Shown here in pieces: positions 1-8,662 of a stretch of DNA of 34,691 nt. The notes under the pieces were generated by a model. That model saw only the letters and a program-made list of their open reading frames with translations. It did no database searches and had not been told where the DNA came from. The stretch is from contig JAAETT010000581.1 of NCBI GenBank assembly GCA_024228115.1, positions 1 to 34,691 of the forward strand, read 5' to 3'. How positions within the stretch are numbered: the stretch's first letter is position 1; every line of letters begins with the position of its first letter. Source of the DNA: a bacterium (GTDB lineage Bacteria; Myxococcota_A; UBA9160; UBA6930). A program made the translations under genes and the position numbers.

Positions 1-31
1 CCAGTGGAAAGCGCCAGGCGCTTTCCACTGG
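1..31. repeat. Perfect 31-bp palindrome at the left edge
   Basis: Arms of 15 bases at 1-15 and 17-31 are exact reverse complements around a single central A. It could be the terminator stem of a gene lying to the left, or part of a mobile-element end, since IS21-like repeats follow 45 bases later. No T tract follows, which argues against a simple intrinsic terminator. The left part may be cut by the window edge. Confidence 0.6.
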
Positions 32-76
32 GGCCCCGGGACTCGGCAGCGGAGAAGCCGGAATCAGAAGAGAAAG

Positions 77-119
77 CGGACATTTCTACTTTGGAGAAAA
101 CCGGACATTTGTACTTTGG
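77..119. repeat. Two direct repeats resembling an IS21-family terminus
   Basis: Two 18-base copies, at 77-94 and 102-119, differ at one base (CGGACATTTCTACTTTGG and CGGACATTTGTACTTTGG). Each is preceded by an A-rich spacer, giving a 25-base period. Repeated copies with a GGACATTT core near the end of an element are typical of IS21-family (istA/istB) termini, where transposase binds. No transposase gene is inside the window, so this would be one end of an element lying to the left, or a solo remnant. Family assignment rests on resemblance. Confidence 0.5.
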
Positions 120-217
120 GCCGACAGCAAGAAGAATCCCCGAGGGGCGCGGGGGTTCACCGCCAAGGGAGCAACCCGTTGGCGGAATGTTGCGCACACA
201 GGAAGACTGACAAACCC

Positions 218-1285
218 GTGCAGCCGATTTCATTCCTCTCGATTCATCGCAGGGCGCTCGTCGTCGCCACATGGATGCTCCTGGCGAGTGCGTTGTCGCT
301 TCGTGCCGAGCCCGGCATCGCACCCTCGCTGCGCGATGAGCAGGGACGCTTCGCGAACGTCGAGGGTCCGATCGGGCACGGGTCGGTTGGCGTCCGCCTC
401 CCTTTCATGTTCCGTCGTTTCGCAGCTTCGCTCTCGCCTCGTCCCGGGGCGGCGAAGGCGGTGGCGAACGACGGTGCGTTTCTGCGCGAGAACGCGAAGC
501 ACAGCACGCCGACCGTAACGTGGATTGGCCACGCGAGTCTACTCGTGCAGATGGATCACGTGACGTTCCTCACGGATCCCAACTGGTCGGACATCACGAG
601 CCCGGTCTCGTTCGCGGGGCCGAAGCGCCTGGTGCCCCCAGGAGTCGCGCTAGAAGATCTTCCACCGATCGATTTCGTGGTGGTCTCGCATAACCACTAC
701 GACCATCTGGATCTATCGACGCTGCGCGCGCTCGCGGAGCGAGACCGCGAGACGCGCTTCTTCGTTCCTCTCGCCAACGCGGAACTCTTGCGTGACAACG
801 GCATCGCGAATGTGCAGGAGCTCGACTGGGGCGATAACGCGGGCGTCGAGGGTGTCGTGATTCACTGCCTGCCCGCGCAGCATTGGAGTCGGCGCGGTGT
901 GCTCGACGAGCGCAAGGCGCTCTGGTCGTCGTGGGCGGTGACGGGGCCGGAGCGGCGGTTCTATTTTGCAGGGGATACGGGCTACTTTGCGGGCTTCGAG
1001 GAGATTGGTGCCAGGCTCGGTCCCTTCGATCTAGCGGCGGTTCCCATCGGGGCCTACGAACCGCGTGCGATGATGCGCGAGTCGCACGTGAACCCCGAAG
1101 AAGCGGTTGCGGCTGGGATCGAAGTCGGCGCGAAGCGCCTGCTCGGCATGCACTTCGGCACATTCGATCTCGCCGACGAACCCCTCGACGAGCCTCCCGT
1201 GCGCATGCGTGCGGCGGGTCGGGCGCGCGGACTCGCCGCCGACGACGTGTGGATCCTCGACGTCGAAGAAACGCGGGCTTTCTGA
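218..1285 (+). CDS. Secreted MBL-fold metallo-hydrolase (NAPE-PLD/UlaG-like)
   Basis: Metallo-beta-lactamase-fold hydrolase of about 355 residues. The metal motif HNHYDH lies at residues 158-163, with further ligand candidates H222, D253 (FAGDTG) and H312 (GMHFG). The spacing resembles the N-acylphosphatidylethanolamine phospholipase D/lactonase-like branch, which cleaves phosphodiester or lactone bonds; the substrate here is unknown. I chose the GTG at 218 because it gives an RR-containing hydrophobic signal peptide ending near SLRA, and GGAAG lies 12 bases upstream. A longer frame to 116 would run through the IS-like repeats and is unlikely. The gene stands alone between the IS-like end and a gene-poor stretch. 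Export to the periplasm is inferred. Confidence 0.85.
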   Translation: MQPISFLSIHRRALVVATWMLLASALSLRAEPGIAPSLRDEQGRFANVEGPIGHGSVGVRLPFMFRRFAASLSPRPGAAKAVANDGAFLRENAKHSTPTVTWIGHASLLVQMDHVTFLTDPNWSDITSPVSFAGPKRLVPPGVALEDLPPIDFVVVSHNHYDHLDLSTLRALAERDRETRFFVPLANAELLRDNGIANVQELDWGDNAGVEGVVIHCLPAQHWSRRGVLDERKALWSSWAVTGPERRFYFAGDTGYFAGFEEIGARLGPFDLAAVPIGAYEPRAMMRESHVNPEEAVAAGIEVGAKRLLGMHFGTFDLADEPLDEPPVRMRAAGRARGLAADDVWILDVEETRAF

Positions 1286-1500
1286 AACGTCGATGACGCT
1301 GGCGGTGCGGTGATCCAACGGGCCGCGGTGCGGACGTTGCGATGAGTCTGCACCTCCGGTTTTCGAGAGGATAGGAGTTCCAACGGGGGTCGTTCTGTGT
1401 TCGATAGGGGAAGATTCTCTGTCCCCGAATCCAAGCTAGTGCACAAGCTGTAGTGATATTTCAACGTTATCCGAGAAACTGGAAACACCACCCTTGCTAA

Positions 1501-1975
1501 GGACGCACCCACTTCAGACATCACCAAGAACTCCTCGAAGCGCCGGATAGATGGATTGACGCACTCTTCCGCATCCGAAGAAACCAGGCACGTCAGTCCG
1601 GTTCGCGCCTGGTCTTCGCGCCCAATCCCACCAAGGGCCAGCCCGTGGATCCCGGGAACGACAACCTCTTCCAGGGCTGGTTCGACGACGGGCATGAGGC
1701 CGCCATGCCCCTTGCCCTGGTGGACGAGCTACAGCTGACCAACACCGTGACCCTCGGACGGATCCAGGGTTTGAGCGTACCCGGACAGGCCGACCCCACC
1801 TGGTAGGCGCTGGCACCGCCCGGAGCCCGTCGGCTGGAGCCTCGGCGGCATCTACGCACGGAAGATCGCCAAGAGCCCGGGGGCGGGCTTGCCCCCTCGG
1901 CTCGGGCTCGGCATAGCCGCGAGTCATCGGACATCAACCAAGACGAACCTTCTTTCTCCTATGCGCTCGTCCCGG
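1501..1975 (+). pseudogene. Possible alpha/beta-hydrolase remnant in two frames
   Basis: Two stretches read like protein but have no start. Frame 1 is open from 1501 to a TAG at 1804-1806 and holds sequence such as NLFQGWFDDGHEAAMPLALV, which I cannot assign. Just after it, frame 2 around 1820-1880 reads PVGWSLGGIYARKIAKSP, a good match to the nucleophile elbow (G-x-S-x-G) and following helix of alpha/beta-hydrolase esterases and lipases. Downstream the reading loses protein-like character. The best explanation is a decayed or truncated gene with at least one frameshift. The link between the two stretches is inference. Confidence 0.35.
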
Positions 1976-2126
1976 GGCTCAGCACGCTCCTTGGGGAAGA
2001 TCGAGGACGGATCGCCAACAGTGCAACCCCAGTGGGCTCGTGTGAGGAGGGTGGGGTGGCGCGGACGGAAAAGGGATCGAGGGGGCCTTCGCGTCCGGGA
2101 GCCGCGATCATGACAGGTCCTCTTCC

Positions 2127-2139
2127 GGGGGGGGGGGGG
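2127..2139. repeat. Run of 13 G
   Basis: An uninterrupted G13 tract in non-coding DNA. Such runs slip in replication and are error-prone in sequencing. No gene or clear promoter is placed where length changes would switch expression, though the small secreted protein ends about 130 bases away. Confidence 0.9.
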
Positions 2140-2270
2140 CAGGTCAGCGGGGGAATTCTCCCCTCCCATGGCCCCTGCGTGGAGGTGATGCCATCCAATG
2201 CCGACCCCGATCGGGCCCCAGGTCGGGCCTCATGCCTGGACCTCACGCCTCACGGGCGCGGAGCCTAGCG

Positions 2271-2618
2271 TCAGCCGACGGCTCTTCGGCGATTCGTCTT
2301 CGGAAACGAGGCCACGATCTCGAGCTTCAGATTTCCCCAACCCAACTCGTTCAGGAAGTGGGTTGCAGAATCCGGGTCCGAGGTAATCACGCGGCCATCG
2401 TCGAAGACAACGGTCGTTTCGTCTTCCCGGATGATGCGGGGCCCTTCTACCGAACGGGCGAAACCCTTGACCAGCGTCCGTGAGGTCAGAATCAACAGGG
2501 ATACGTTGCGCGGAAGCAGGCTACAGGAAGCCACACCCTTGGATGCGTGCCCGGGCGCCGCCGGGGCCGAAGCCAGGATGACGGCAAGAACACCGGATCG
2601 AAGCAGGAGAAACCTCAC
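2271..2618 (-). CDS. Small secreted protein of unknown function
   Basis: About 115 residues from the GTG at 2618. The N-terminus RFLLLRSGVLAVILASAPA looks like a signal peptide, followed by a short mature part with a charged C-terminal half (REDETTVVFDDGRVITSDPD). No domain is recognised. The frame continues upstream to 2777, but that extension has no protein-like features and would overlap the end of the histidine kinase gene. The kinase ends 115 bases upstream on the same strand, so the two may be co-transcribed. No clear ribosome binding site precedes the GTG, so both the start and the gene itself are tentative. Confidence 0.45.
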   Translation of the reverse strand: MRFLLLRSGVLAVILASAPAAPGHASKGVASCSLLPRNVSLLILTSRTLVKGFARSVEGPRIIREDETTVVFDDGRVITSDPDSATHFLNELGWGNLKLEIVASFPKTNRRRAVG

Positions 2619-2733
2619 CTGGTTCGGATCGGAAGCCTCTGATGTGAGCTTGAGGATGCCGCTGCCACGAATTTGCCTAGGGGCGTGCTTGGGGCGGGAC
2701 GAATTGACCCGAACTGGCCCCGTTTCGCGACGA

Positions 2734-4362
2734 TCACGCTTCGTTTGATGGGGAGTTGAGCCGGGCGATCGCCTCACTCAGCTCGGCGAAACGGAAGGGC
2801 TTGGAGAGGAACTCGATCGGATCCTGCTCCAGGCCGGTCCTCACGTCGTAGGGGTCGTGACCGCTGCAGACGACGATCGGCACCCCCGCCCGGATCCGTC
2901 GCAGCGCATCCAGACACTCCCATCCGTCCATACCCGGCATGCGGAGATCCAGGAGGACCACCCCAAAGTCACCGTCGTGCTCACGGAAGCACTCGATGGC
3001 TCGCATGCCGTCGTTCGCCGCGACCACCTCGTAGCCGAGCTGACGCAGCATCTCCGAGAGGATCGCGCGGACGGGCCTCTCGTCATCGATAACGAGGGCC
3101 CGTCCGCCGCCGGCCACCTCGGGCGGAACCTCGTCTGCGGTGGCCTCATGCGGGGAGGCCTGCGCCGGCAGATGGACGACCATCTGCGTGCCTTCGCCCA
3201 TGACGCTCTCGATCTCGATCCCGCCGCCGAGCTCCTGGGCGATGGCTGCTGCGCTGGCGAGCCCGAGGCCGTGCCCGCGCTCCTTCAGGGTGAAGAACGG
3301 ATCGAAGACCCTCTCCTGCAGCTCCGCCGGAATTCCCGGGCCGTGATCGATGACGCGCATTACCACTTCAAGGGCGTCGGCCGTGGTCTCGCCGGCGCGT
3401 TCGAGTTCGATCCGAATGCGGCCCGGCACCGTCTCATTCGCCTCACTGGCATTCAGGATCAGGTTCATGGCCAGCTGTTGGAGCTGCGCCCGCCTAGCGA
3501 GCAGCAGCTCACCTTCGAGGCGGGACACCAGCTCCAGCGTGATGCCCCTGGGAACGACCTGGCGCAGGAGAGCGGTTACGTCGTCGACCTCGGCTTCCAC
3601 GTCGAGGAGTTCCGCGGGCGCGTCCTCTCGTCCGGAGAAGGCCAACAGGCGTGCGGACAGGAGGCTGGCCCGATGCGCTCCGTTCAGGACTTCACCGATC
3701 GATCCCCGCGCCGGATCGGCCTCGGAGAGTTCGCCGAGAGCGAGCTCCGCGTACCCCATGACACCGGTCAGGATGTTGTTGAAGTCGTGTGCGACGCCCC
3801 CGGACACGATTCGGAGACCCTCCAGCGCCTGGGCTTGCTCCCGGGTCTCGTTCGCGCGGATCGCCTGGCGATGCGAGTAGAAGATCACCGAGGGATAGAG
3901 CGTGACCATGGCGAGAACCGGGAGCTCCCAGTTTGGAACGCCGTGGACGACAGCAGCGATCGTCATGCCGACCGTAAGGATCGAGGCGAAGAGCGCGTAG
4001 AGCACTGCGCTGGATCGGCTCTCCGCGACACTGGGGGCTTGCACGACCATCAAGCCGATCACGAGCGCAACGAACCACATGTTCGGCACGAAGTGGACGG
4101 CGACCACGAGCACGGTCAGGTCGAAGAGCGGCTGGATCCACGCGGTCTCCGCTACGGGCAGCTTCCGCTCGAGCAACGTTGCGGCAGGCACGCAGACGAA
4201 GACGAGGGCGCCCGCGAGCCAGAAACGGTTCGGACCGACCTCGGGGACGAGGCAGGCCACCACGGCGATGGCCACGGCAGCGACGTTCCGGAAGAAGAGC
4301 ACGGAACGCTCGCCATACCAAAGGGATTCGAACCAGCGGAACAACGTGGAGGCCTGCGACAT
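2734..4362 (-). CDS. Hybrid sensor histidine kinase with C-terminal receiver
   Basis: A 542-residue membrane sensor. Residues about 23-165 hold roughly six hydrophobic segments. The HisKA-type H-box GGVAHDFNNILTG places the phosphorylated histidine at H192. The ATPase domain shows the N-box (LNASEA, 303-308), G1 (DHGPGIP, 339-345), the FDPFF motif and the G2 box (GHGLGLA, 363-369). A receiver domain follows (about 420-540) with the acidic pair D426/D427, phospho-acceptor D472 in LLDLRMPGMDG, and K521 in SKPF. The HDFNN H-box resembles NtrB-like hybrid kinases. No separate phosphotransfer or output gene is adjacent, so the downstream partner is unknown. The signal may be membrane-related, since there is no large extracytoplasmic domain. 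It is divergent from the TIM-barrel gene. Confidence 0.9.
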   Translation of the reverse strand: MSQASTLFRWFESLWYGERSVLFFRNVAAVAIAVVACLVPEVGPNRFWLAGALVFVCVPAATLLERKLPVAETAWIQPLFDLTVLVVAVHFVPNMWFVALVIGLMVVQAPSVAESRSSAVLYALFASILTVGMTIAAVVHGVPNWELPVLAMVTLYPSVIFYSHRQAIRANETREQAQALEGLRIVSGGVAHDFNNILTGVMGYAELALGELSEADPARGSIGEVLNGAHRASLLSARLLAFSGREDAPAELLDVEAEVDDVTALLRQVVPRGITLELVSRLEGELLLARRAQLQQLAMNLILNASEANETVPGRIRIELERAGETTADALEVVMRVIDHGPGIPAELQERVFDPFFTLKERGHGLGLASAAAIAQELGGGIEIESVMGEGTQMVVHLPAQASPHEATADEVPPEVAGGGRALVIDDERPVRAILSEMLRQLGYEVVAANDGMRAIECFREHDGDFGVVLLDLRMPGMDGWECLDALRRIRAGVPIVVCSGHDPYDVRTGLEQDPIEFLSKPFRFAELSEAIARLNSPSNEA

Positions 4363-4548
4363 GGGGAACCCGATGATAGGGCGGAATCGAGGGAAGCGGC
4401 GAATGGAGCATTCAGCCCGAAATGCATGTTGATATTCGTCCTGGCATCCGGTCTCCCCGCTTCAGGCGCAATCTACGACGCTGCGGTCGGGCCACGCTAG
4501 GCTCACTGGGCGGGTCAGTCGAAAACGATGACGCCGAAGGAAGAGCGA

Positions 4549-5493
4549 ATGACGGAGGGCTCCAGCAGCCTCGGAGCGGAAGACGATCGGTTCGCCTGGC
4601 AATCCCGACCGGGCTGGACCCGCCGTCGCTTCATGGGGGAAGGGCTGTGCTGGGTATGCGCGGTGACGCTTCCGGCCGCTTCGATCGCGAGGGAGGCCGG
4701 TGCGGATCCATTCGATTTCGGGCCCTTCTCGATGGGGATCCAGAGCTTCACGCTTCGCCGGCTCGCCCTGGAGCCGATGCTGGATGTCGTTGCTGAGCTG
4801 GGTCTCTGCTGCGTCGAGGCGATCCCCCAGACGAAGATCTGGTTCTACGAGTTCGGCAACCACGTTCCCATCACCCACGATCGCGATGAGATCCGCCGCA
4901 CGCAGGAGTTGTTTCGGGCCCGCGGGCTCCGGCTTGCGGCGAGTGGCGTCCACGCGATCGATGACGCAACGACCGCCGAGCAGCTTTTCGCGTTTGCGAG
5001 CGCAGCCGAGATCCCCGTACTCACGATCGATCCTGCTCCCGAAGCACTCGATGCCTGTGACCGCCTGTGCGCCAGCCATCCGGAGGTGCGACTCGCGATC
5101 CACAATCACGGCCCGTGGATGCGCTACGACAAGATCGACGACGTGGTGCGGGCACTCGAAGGGCGGCATCCGGGCTTCGGCGCGTGCGTCGACACCGGCC
5201 ACTTCATTCGCTCCGGGGAGGACCCGGTCGATGCCGTTCGGCGTCTCGGAGCGCGCGTCCACGCAGTTCACCTCAAGGACGTCGCCGGTCCGGGGCTGAT
5301 GCCGGAGGCGCGCGTCCTTGGAGAAGGAGGACTCGATCTCGACGGGTTCTTCAGTGCATTGCTCGAGGTCGGATTCGGGCCCCGCGATCCTTTGAGCCTC
5401 GAGTACGAGGAGGATCCGGAGGACCCTGTTCCGGCCATCCGCGCCTCCTTGAGTGCGGCAGCAAGCGCCATCGGGCGAGTGGCCCCGCCCTAG
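4549..5493 (+). CDS. Tat-exported TIM-barrel protein (sugar phosphate isomerase/epimerase-like)
   Basis: A 314-residue protein of the xylose-isomerase-like TIM-barrel (AP endonuclease 2-like) superfamily. It begins with a twin-arginine signal (TRRRFMGEGLCWVCAV) predicting export of a folded, probably metal-bearing protein. Likely metal and substrate residues sit in VEAIP, HNHGP, CVDTGHF, VHLKD, GEGGLD and SLEYE, in the order expected for successive barrel strands. Proteins of this kind are often annotated as sugar phosphate isomerase/epimerase; the substrate here cannot be told. The ATG at 4549 is preferred over the one at 4528 because AGGAAGAG lies just upstream of it. The gene is divergent from the histidine kinase and convergent with the P450 gene. 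Confidence 0.85.
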   Translation: MTEGSSSLGAEDDRFAWQSRPGWTRRRFMGEGLCWVCAVTLPAASIAREAGADPFDFGPFSMGIQSFTLRRLALEPMLDVVAELGLCCVEAIPQTKIWFYEFGNHVPITHDRDEIRRTQELFRARGLRLAASGVHAIDDATTAEQLFAFASAAEIPVLTIDPAPEALDACDRLCASHPEVRLAIHNHGPWMRYDKIDDVVRALEGRHPGFGACVDTGHFIRSGEDPVDAVRRLGARVHAVHLKDVAGPGLMPEARVLGEGGLDLDGFFSALLEVGFGPRDPLSLEYEEDPEDPVPAIRASLSAAASAIGRVAPP

Positions 5494-5513
5494 GCACGTG
5501 GGACGGCCGTCTC

Positions 5514-5530
5514 TGCGGAAACCTTCCGCA
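5514..5530. terminator. Short hairpin between convergent genes
   Basis: TGCGGAA at 5514-5520 and TTCCGCA at 5524-5530 form a 7-bp stem with a 3-base loop, between the ends of the TIM-barrel gene (5493) and the P450 gene (5556). Position suits a bidirectional terminator, but there is no T tract. Confidence 0.35.
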
Positions 5531-5555
5531 TCGGGGGCCCGGGTTGCGAATCAGC

Positions 5556-6881
5556 TCACTTGCGCGTGATCTTCACCAGCAGCCGCGTATAGCCCTTCAC
5601 GAAGGAAGACAAAGGGCGGCTCGGTTCCTCCTGCACTTCGATCCTCTCGAATCGCTCCAGGATCTCCTCCCACAGGACGCGTAGTTGCAGCTCCGCCAGG
5701 CGGCTGCCCATGCAGAAATGGGTGCCGTGACCGAACGATAGATGGCGCACCGCATTGTGGCGTTCGATCTCGAGCGCGTCCGCGTTCTCGAAGACATCCT
5801 CGTCCCGGTTGCCGGACACATACCACATCAGCAGCTGGTCGTATTTCTGGATCTGCTTGCCACCGAGTTCGCAATCCCGAGTTGCGGTTCTTCTCATGTA
5901 GGAGAGCGGCGTCTGCCAACGAATCACCTCGGGCACCATCGTCCGAAGGAGCCCGGGATCGGCGATCAGCTTGTCGTACTGCTCGAGGAACTGGTTGAGC
6001 GCGTACACGCTTCCCGACATCGTGTTCCGAGTCGTGTCATTCCCACCCACGATGAGCAGCAGGATGTTTCCAAGGTGGTCTGCGGTGGACAGGTCCTTGG
6101 TGGCTTCCCCATGCGCGAGCATCGAGATCAGATCTTTGCCAGGGTGCTTCCTGCGTTCTTCCCAGAGCTTCGAGAAGTACGCGAGACACTCCATCAACTC
6201 CTCGCGTTTCTGTGTCTGCGATTCGACGACGCCGCCGGGTTGGGGAATTGCGAAGACGATGTCGGACCATCGGGTCAGCTTTCGGCGATCCTCGAAGGGG
6301 AAGTCGAAGAGCGTGGCCAACATCGTCGTGGTCAGTTCGATCGATACGGTATCCACCCAGTCGAAGGTCTCGCCTTCGGGAAGGGAGTCCAACAGCCGGC
6401 GTGTGCGCTCCCGAATGGGCGGTTCCAGGTTGGCCAGGTTGCGGGGTGCCACTGCTGGTTGCACCGTCTTGCGCTGCTCGGTCTGGCCGGGCGGATCCTG
6501 AGAGATGAAAGGCGGGCGGCCCGCCGGTCGGAGAACTTGCGGAACGTCGGCGCCGACACGGAAGCCCAGGGTGATCCCGTAGGCCGATGAGAACGTCTGC
6601 CAATCCGAGCTGACCGTCTTGATGTCCTCGTACTTCGTGACGGACCAGTAGCGGCCAGCCGATTCGATCTCATTGAAGTGGACAGGGTCTTCCTTGCGCA
6701 ACCGTTCGAAGTAACCCTGCCAGCGATTCTCGCTGAACAGATTCGCGTTCAACGGGTTGATGTCCTTGAGAGGAAGCTCATGGGCCGGGGGAACGTTTCG
6801 GCCGCTCTCCGCTTGTTCGTGCTCGGGGGTCCGGAATTCGGCCGACGCCGACCGGCTCGGCTCCGTTGTTGTCTCGCTCAT
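5556..6881 (-). CDS. Cytochrome P450, CYP153-type (alkane/fatty acid terminal hydroxylase)
   Basis: A soluble P450 of 441 residues. Motifs are the I-helix VGGNDTTRN (278-286), the K-helix ExxR (E318, R321) and the heme loop FGHGTHFCMG with the iron ligand C390. The stretches DWVDTVSIELTT, LLLIVGGNDTTRN, YVSGNRDEDV and LWEEILERFERIEV closely resemble CYP153 enzymes, which hydroxylate the terminal carbon of medium-chain alkanes, alcohols or fatty acids. CYP153 enzymes are class I and need a ferredoxin and reductase; neither is encoded in this window. The start at 6881 is chosen over an in-frame ATG 18 bases upstream because GAGGAGG precedes it directly. It is last in the minus-strand run of HxlR, flavoprotein, GST and P450. 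Confidence 0.88.
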   Translation of the reverse strand: MSETTTEPSRSASAEFRTPEHEQAESGRNVPPAHELPLKDINPLNANLFSENRWQGYFERLRKEDPVHFNEIESAGRYWSVTKYEDIKTVSSDWQTFSSAYGITLGFRVGADVPQVLRPAGRPPFISQDPPGQTEQRKTVQPAVAPRNLANLEPPIRERTRRLLDSLPEGETFDWVDTVSIELTTTMLATLFDFPFEDRRKLTRWSDIVFAIPQPGGVVESQTQKREELMECLAYFSKLWEERRKHPGKDLISMLAHGEATKDLSTADHLGNILLLIVGGNDTTRNTMSGSVYALNQFLEQYDKLIADPGLLRTMVPEVIRWQTPLSYMRRTATRDCELGGKQIQKYDQLLMWYVSGNRDEDVFENADALEIERHNAVRHLSFGHGTHFCMGSRLAELQLRVLWEEILERFERIEVQEEPSRPLSSFVKGYTRLLVKITRK

Positions 6882-6929
6882 TGGAATCCTCCTCTGCAAT
6901 CGAGTACCCGCGGATCGGCGTGTCCGTCT

Positions 6930-7550
6930 CTAGCTGGCGGCTTCCGCCGTGACCCGCGCAATGCTCGGACGCTCGGCCAGCCGGCCCATCAACGCCGCAA
7001 TTTCCGGATGGTCGGCCAGGAGATCCACGCCAACCACGTTCTTGGCGAGCATGCTTGCGAGTCCGAAGCTGTAGTAGGTGTAGAGGTCCGCGATCGTGAA
7101 CTCCTTGCCGGCCGCATAGGGATCACAAACCACCAGACGCGACACGGCCTCCATGCCCTTGGCCAGATCGTCCTTGACCTGCTCCTTGGTTTCGTCGCTG
7201 ACGGGCTTGTTGAAGAGGAGTTCCGGAAGGCAACGGCGTGCGACCAGCTCGACGTCGAGTTTGATGTGGCATGCAAGCTCGATCACCTTGCCCGTGGCAA
7301 ACGGATCACTCGGGAGCAGCGCGGGTTCCGGCTTCAGCTTCTCCAGGTAGTGGAAGATCGCCAGGGATTCGGACATGAACTGCCCATCGACCTCGATCGA
7401 AGGCATCTTGCCCATCGGCGAGCGCTGCAGGGAGTCCTCGTCCTGCGACGGCGGTGCCTTCACCTCTTCGAAGTCCAACCCCTTCTCGATCAACAGGGCC
7501 TTCGTCAGGCTGTAGTAGTTGCTCATCTTCAGGCCATAGAGCTTGATCAT
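6930..7550 (-). CDS. Glutathione S-transferase family protein
   Basis: A 206-residue cytosolic GST-fold protein. The N-terminal thioredoxin-like domain (about 1-80) carries the cis-proline glutathione-binding region MGKMPSIEVDG and the SES motif that contacts the glutathione gamma-glutamyl part. The helical C-terminal domain (about 90-200) has the conserved FTIADLYTYY segment with its N-capping/hydrophobic-staple-like pattern. GSTs conjugate electrophiles to glutathione. The gene starts 17 bases after the flavoprotein stop and ends 48 bases before the P450 start, so it is probably in the same transcript and may detoxify or process products of that pathway (inference). GGAG lies upstream of the ATG. 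Confidence 0.85.
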   Translation of the reverse strand: MIKLYGLKMSNYYSLTKALLIEKGLDFEEVKAPPSQDEDSLQRSPMGKMPSIEVDGQFMSESLAIFHYLEKLKPEPALLPSDPFATGKVIELACHIKLDVELVARRCLPELLFNKPVSDETKEQVKDDLAKGMEAVSRLVVCDPYAAGKEFTIADLYTYYSFGLASMLAKNVVGVDLLADHPEIAALMGRLAERPSIARVTAEAAS

Positions 7551-7567
7551 CGGCTCGTTCTCCGTTT

Positions 7568-8545
7568 TCAGTCGTTCAAGAAACCGGCAAGGCGCCGATT
7601 GATGAGGCCTTCGGCTTCACTCATGATCCGGTCGATCAACTCCTTGCAGGTCGGGATGTCGTGAATGAGGCCCGCCACCATGCCACAGGACCAGGCCCCG
7701 GCATCCATGATTCCCTCGGACATGATGCGCGGATAGACCCCGCCCACCTCTTCGATGATGTCCTTGAACTCGAGCTTGTCGCCGAGTTCCTTCTCCTTTT
7801 CGAGGAGCCTCTCGACTGCCGGATTCGTCAGCACACGCTCCGTGTTGCGAAGCGGGCGCATCACGAGGCGGGTGTCGAGTTCCGAGGCTGCGACGATGGC
7901 CGCCTTGACGTTCTCGTGGACCGGCGCCTCCTGCGTGGCGATGAAGCGGGTGCCCATGTTCATGCCCTCGGCCCCCATCGCAAGCGCCGCCACGAGCGAG
8001 CGCCCATCCGCCATTCCGCCCGAGGCGACGAAGGGGATCTCGAGTTCGTCGGCGGCCCGCGGCAAGAGGATCATGTTCGGAATATCGTCCTCGCCGGGGT
8101 GGCCACCGCACTCGAATCCGTCCACCGAGGCCGCGTCACAGCCGATGCTCTGCGCCTTCAGCGCATGCCGAACCGACGTGCACTTGTGGATGATCTTGAT
8201 CCCCGCATCCTTGAGGATCGGGATGACGGGCTGCGGATTGCGGCCCGCCGTCTCGACGACCTTGACCCCCGACTCCGCGATCACCTTGGCGTAGGCAGGA
8301 TAGTCGGGCGGCGTCAGCGCCGGCAGGAACGTGAGGTTCACGCCGAAGGGCTTGTCCGTCATGTCCTTGCAGCGCGCGATCTCCTTGTCGAGGTCTTCGG
8401 CGGATTGCTGGGTCAGCCCCGTGATGATGCCGAGGCCTCCAGCGTTCGAAACGGCTGCTGCCATTTCCGCAAAGCCGACGTAGTGCATTCCACCCTGAAT
8501 GATGGGGTGCTCGATCCCGAACATCTCAGTGATGACCGTCTTCAT
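7568..8545 (-). CDS. Nitronate monooxygenase-like FMN-dependent protein
   Basis: A 325-residue TIM-barrel flavoprotein of the nitronate monooxygenase/2-nitropropane dioxygenase family. It opens with PIIQGGM and the conserved SNAGGLGIITG. The ECGGHPG motif contains the catalytic histidine of class I nitronate monooxygenases, and ASGGMADGRSLVAALAMGA with MGTRFIAT is the FMN phosphate site. Relatives oxidise alkyl nitronates, but many homologues act as enoyl reductases or have unknown substrates. The role in this cluster, first enzyme of a run with GST and P450, is open. AGGAAACC precedes the ATG. Confidence 0.85.
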   Translation of the reverse strand: MKTVITEMFGIEHPIIQGGMHYVGFAEMAAAVSNAGGLGIITGLTQQSAEDLDKEIARCKDMTDKPFGVNLTFLPALTPPDYPAYAKVIAESGVKVVETAGRNPQPVIPILKDAGIKIIHKCTSVRHALKAQSIGCDAASVDGFECGGHPGEDDIPNMILLPRAADELEIPFVASGGMADGRSLVAALAMGAEGMNMGTRFIATQEAPVHENVKAAIVAASELDTRLVMRPLRNTERVLTNPAVERLLEKEKELGDKLEFKDIIEEVGGVYPRIMSEGIMDAGAWSCGMVAGLIHDIPTCKELIDRIMSEAEGLINRRLAGFLND

Positions 8546-8662
8546 CTTGGTTTCCTTGTATGGCTTCGATGCCTTGAATGGCAGCGAGTAGAGAATCCTG
8601 CGGGTCGATTCCTTCCGACCGCTCGTGTCAGTCTTGCGTATCCAGGTATTCGACGTTTCGAC

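Larger units (their letters stand above)
1286..2270. other. Gene-poor stretch of about 1 kb
   Basis: No intact gene is visible here. It holds a possible decayed alpha/beta-hydrolase fragment (about 1501-1975) and a run of 13 G at 2127-2139. The short frames on either strand lack starts, ribosome binding sites and recognisable domains. Confidence 0.6.

Noticed and set aside
2857-4500. Long plus-strand frame of 547 codons
   Set aside because: It is the antisense of the histidine kinase, whose domains and motifs are complete; this frame has no recognisable domain and an odd His/Asp/Arg-rich composition.
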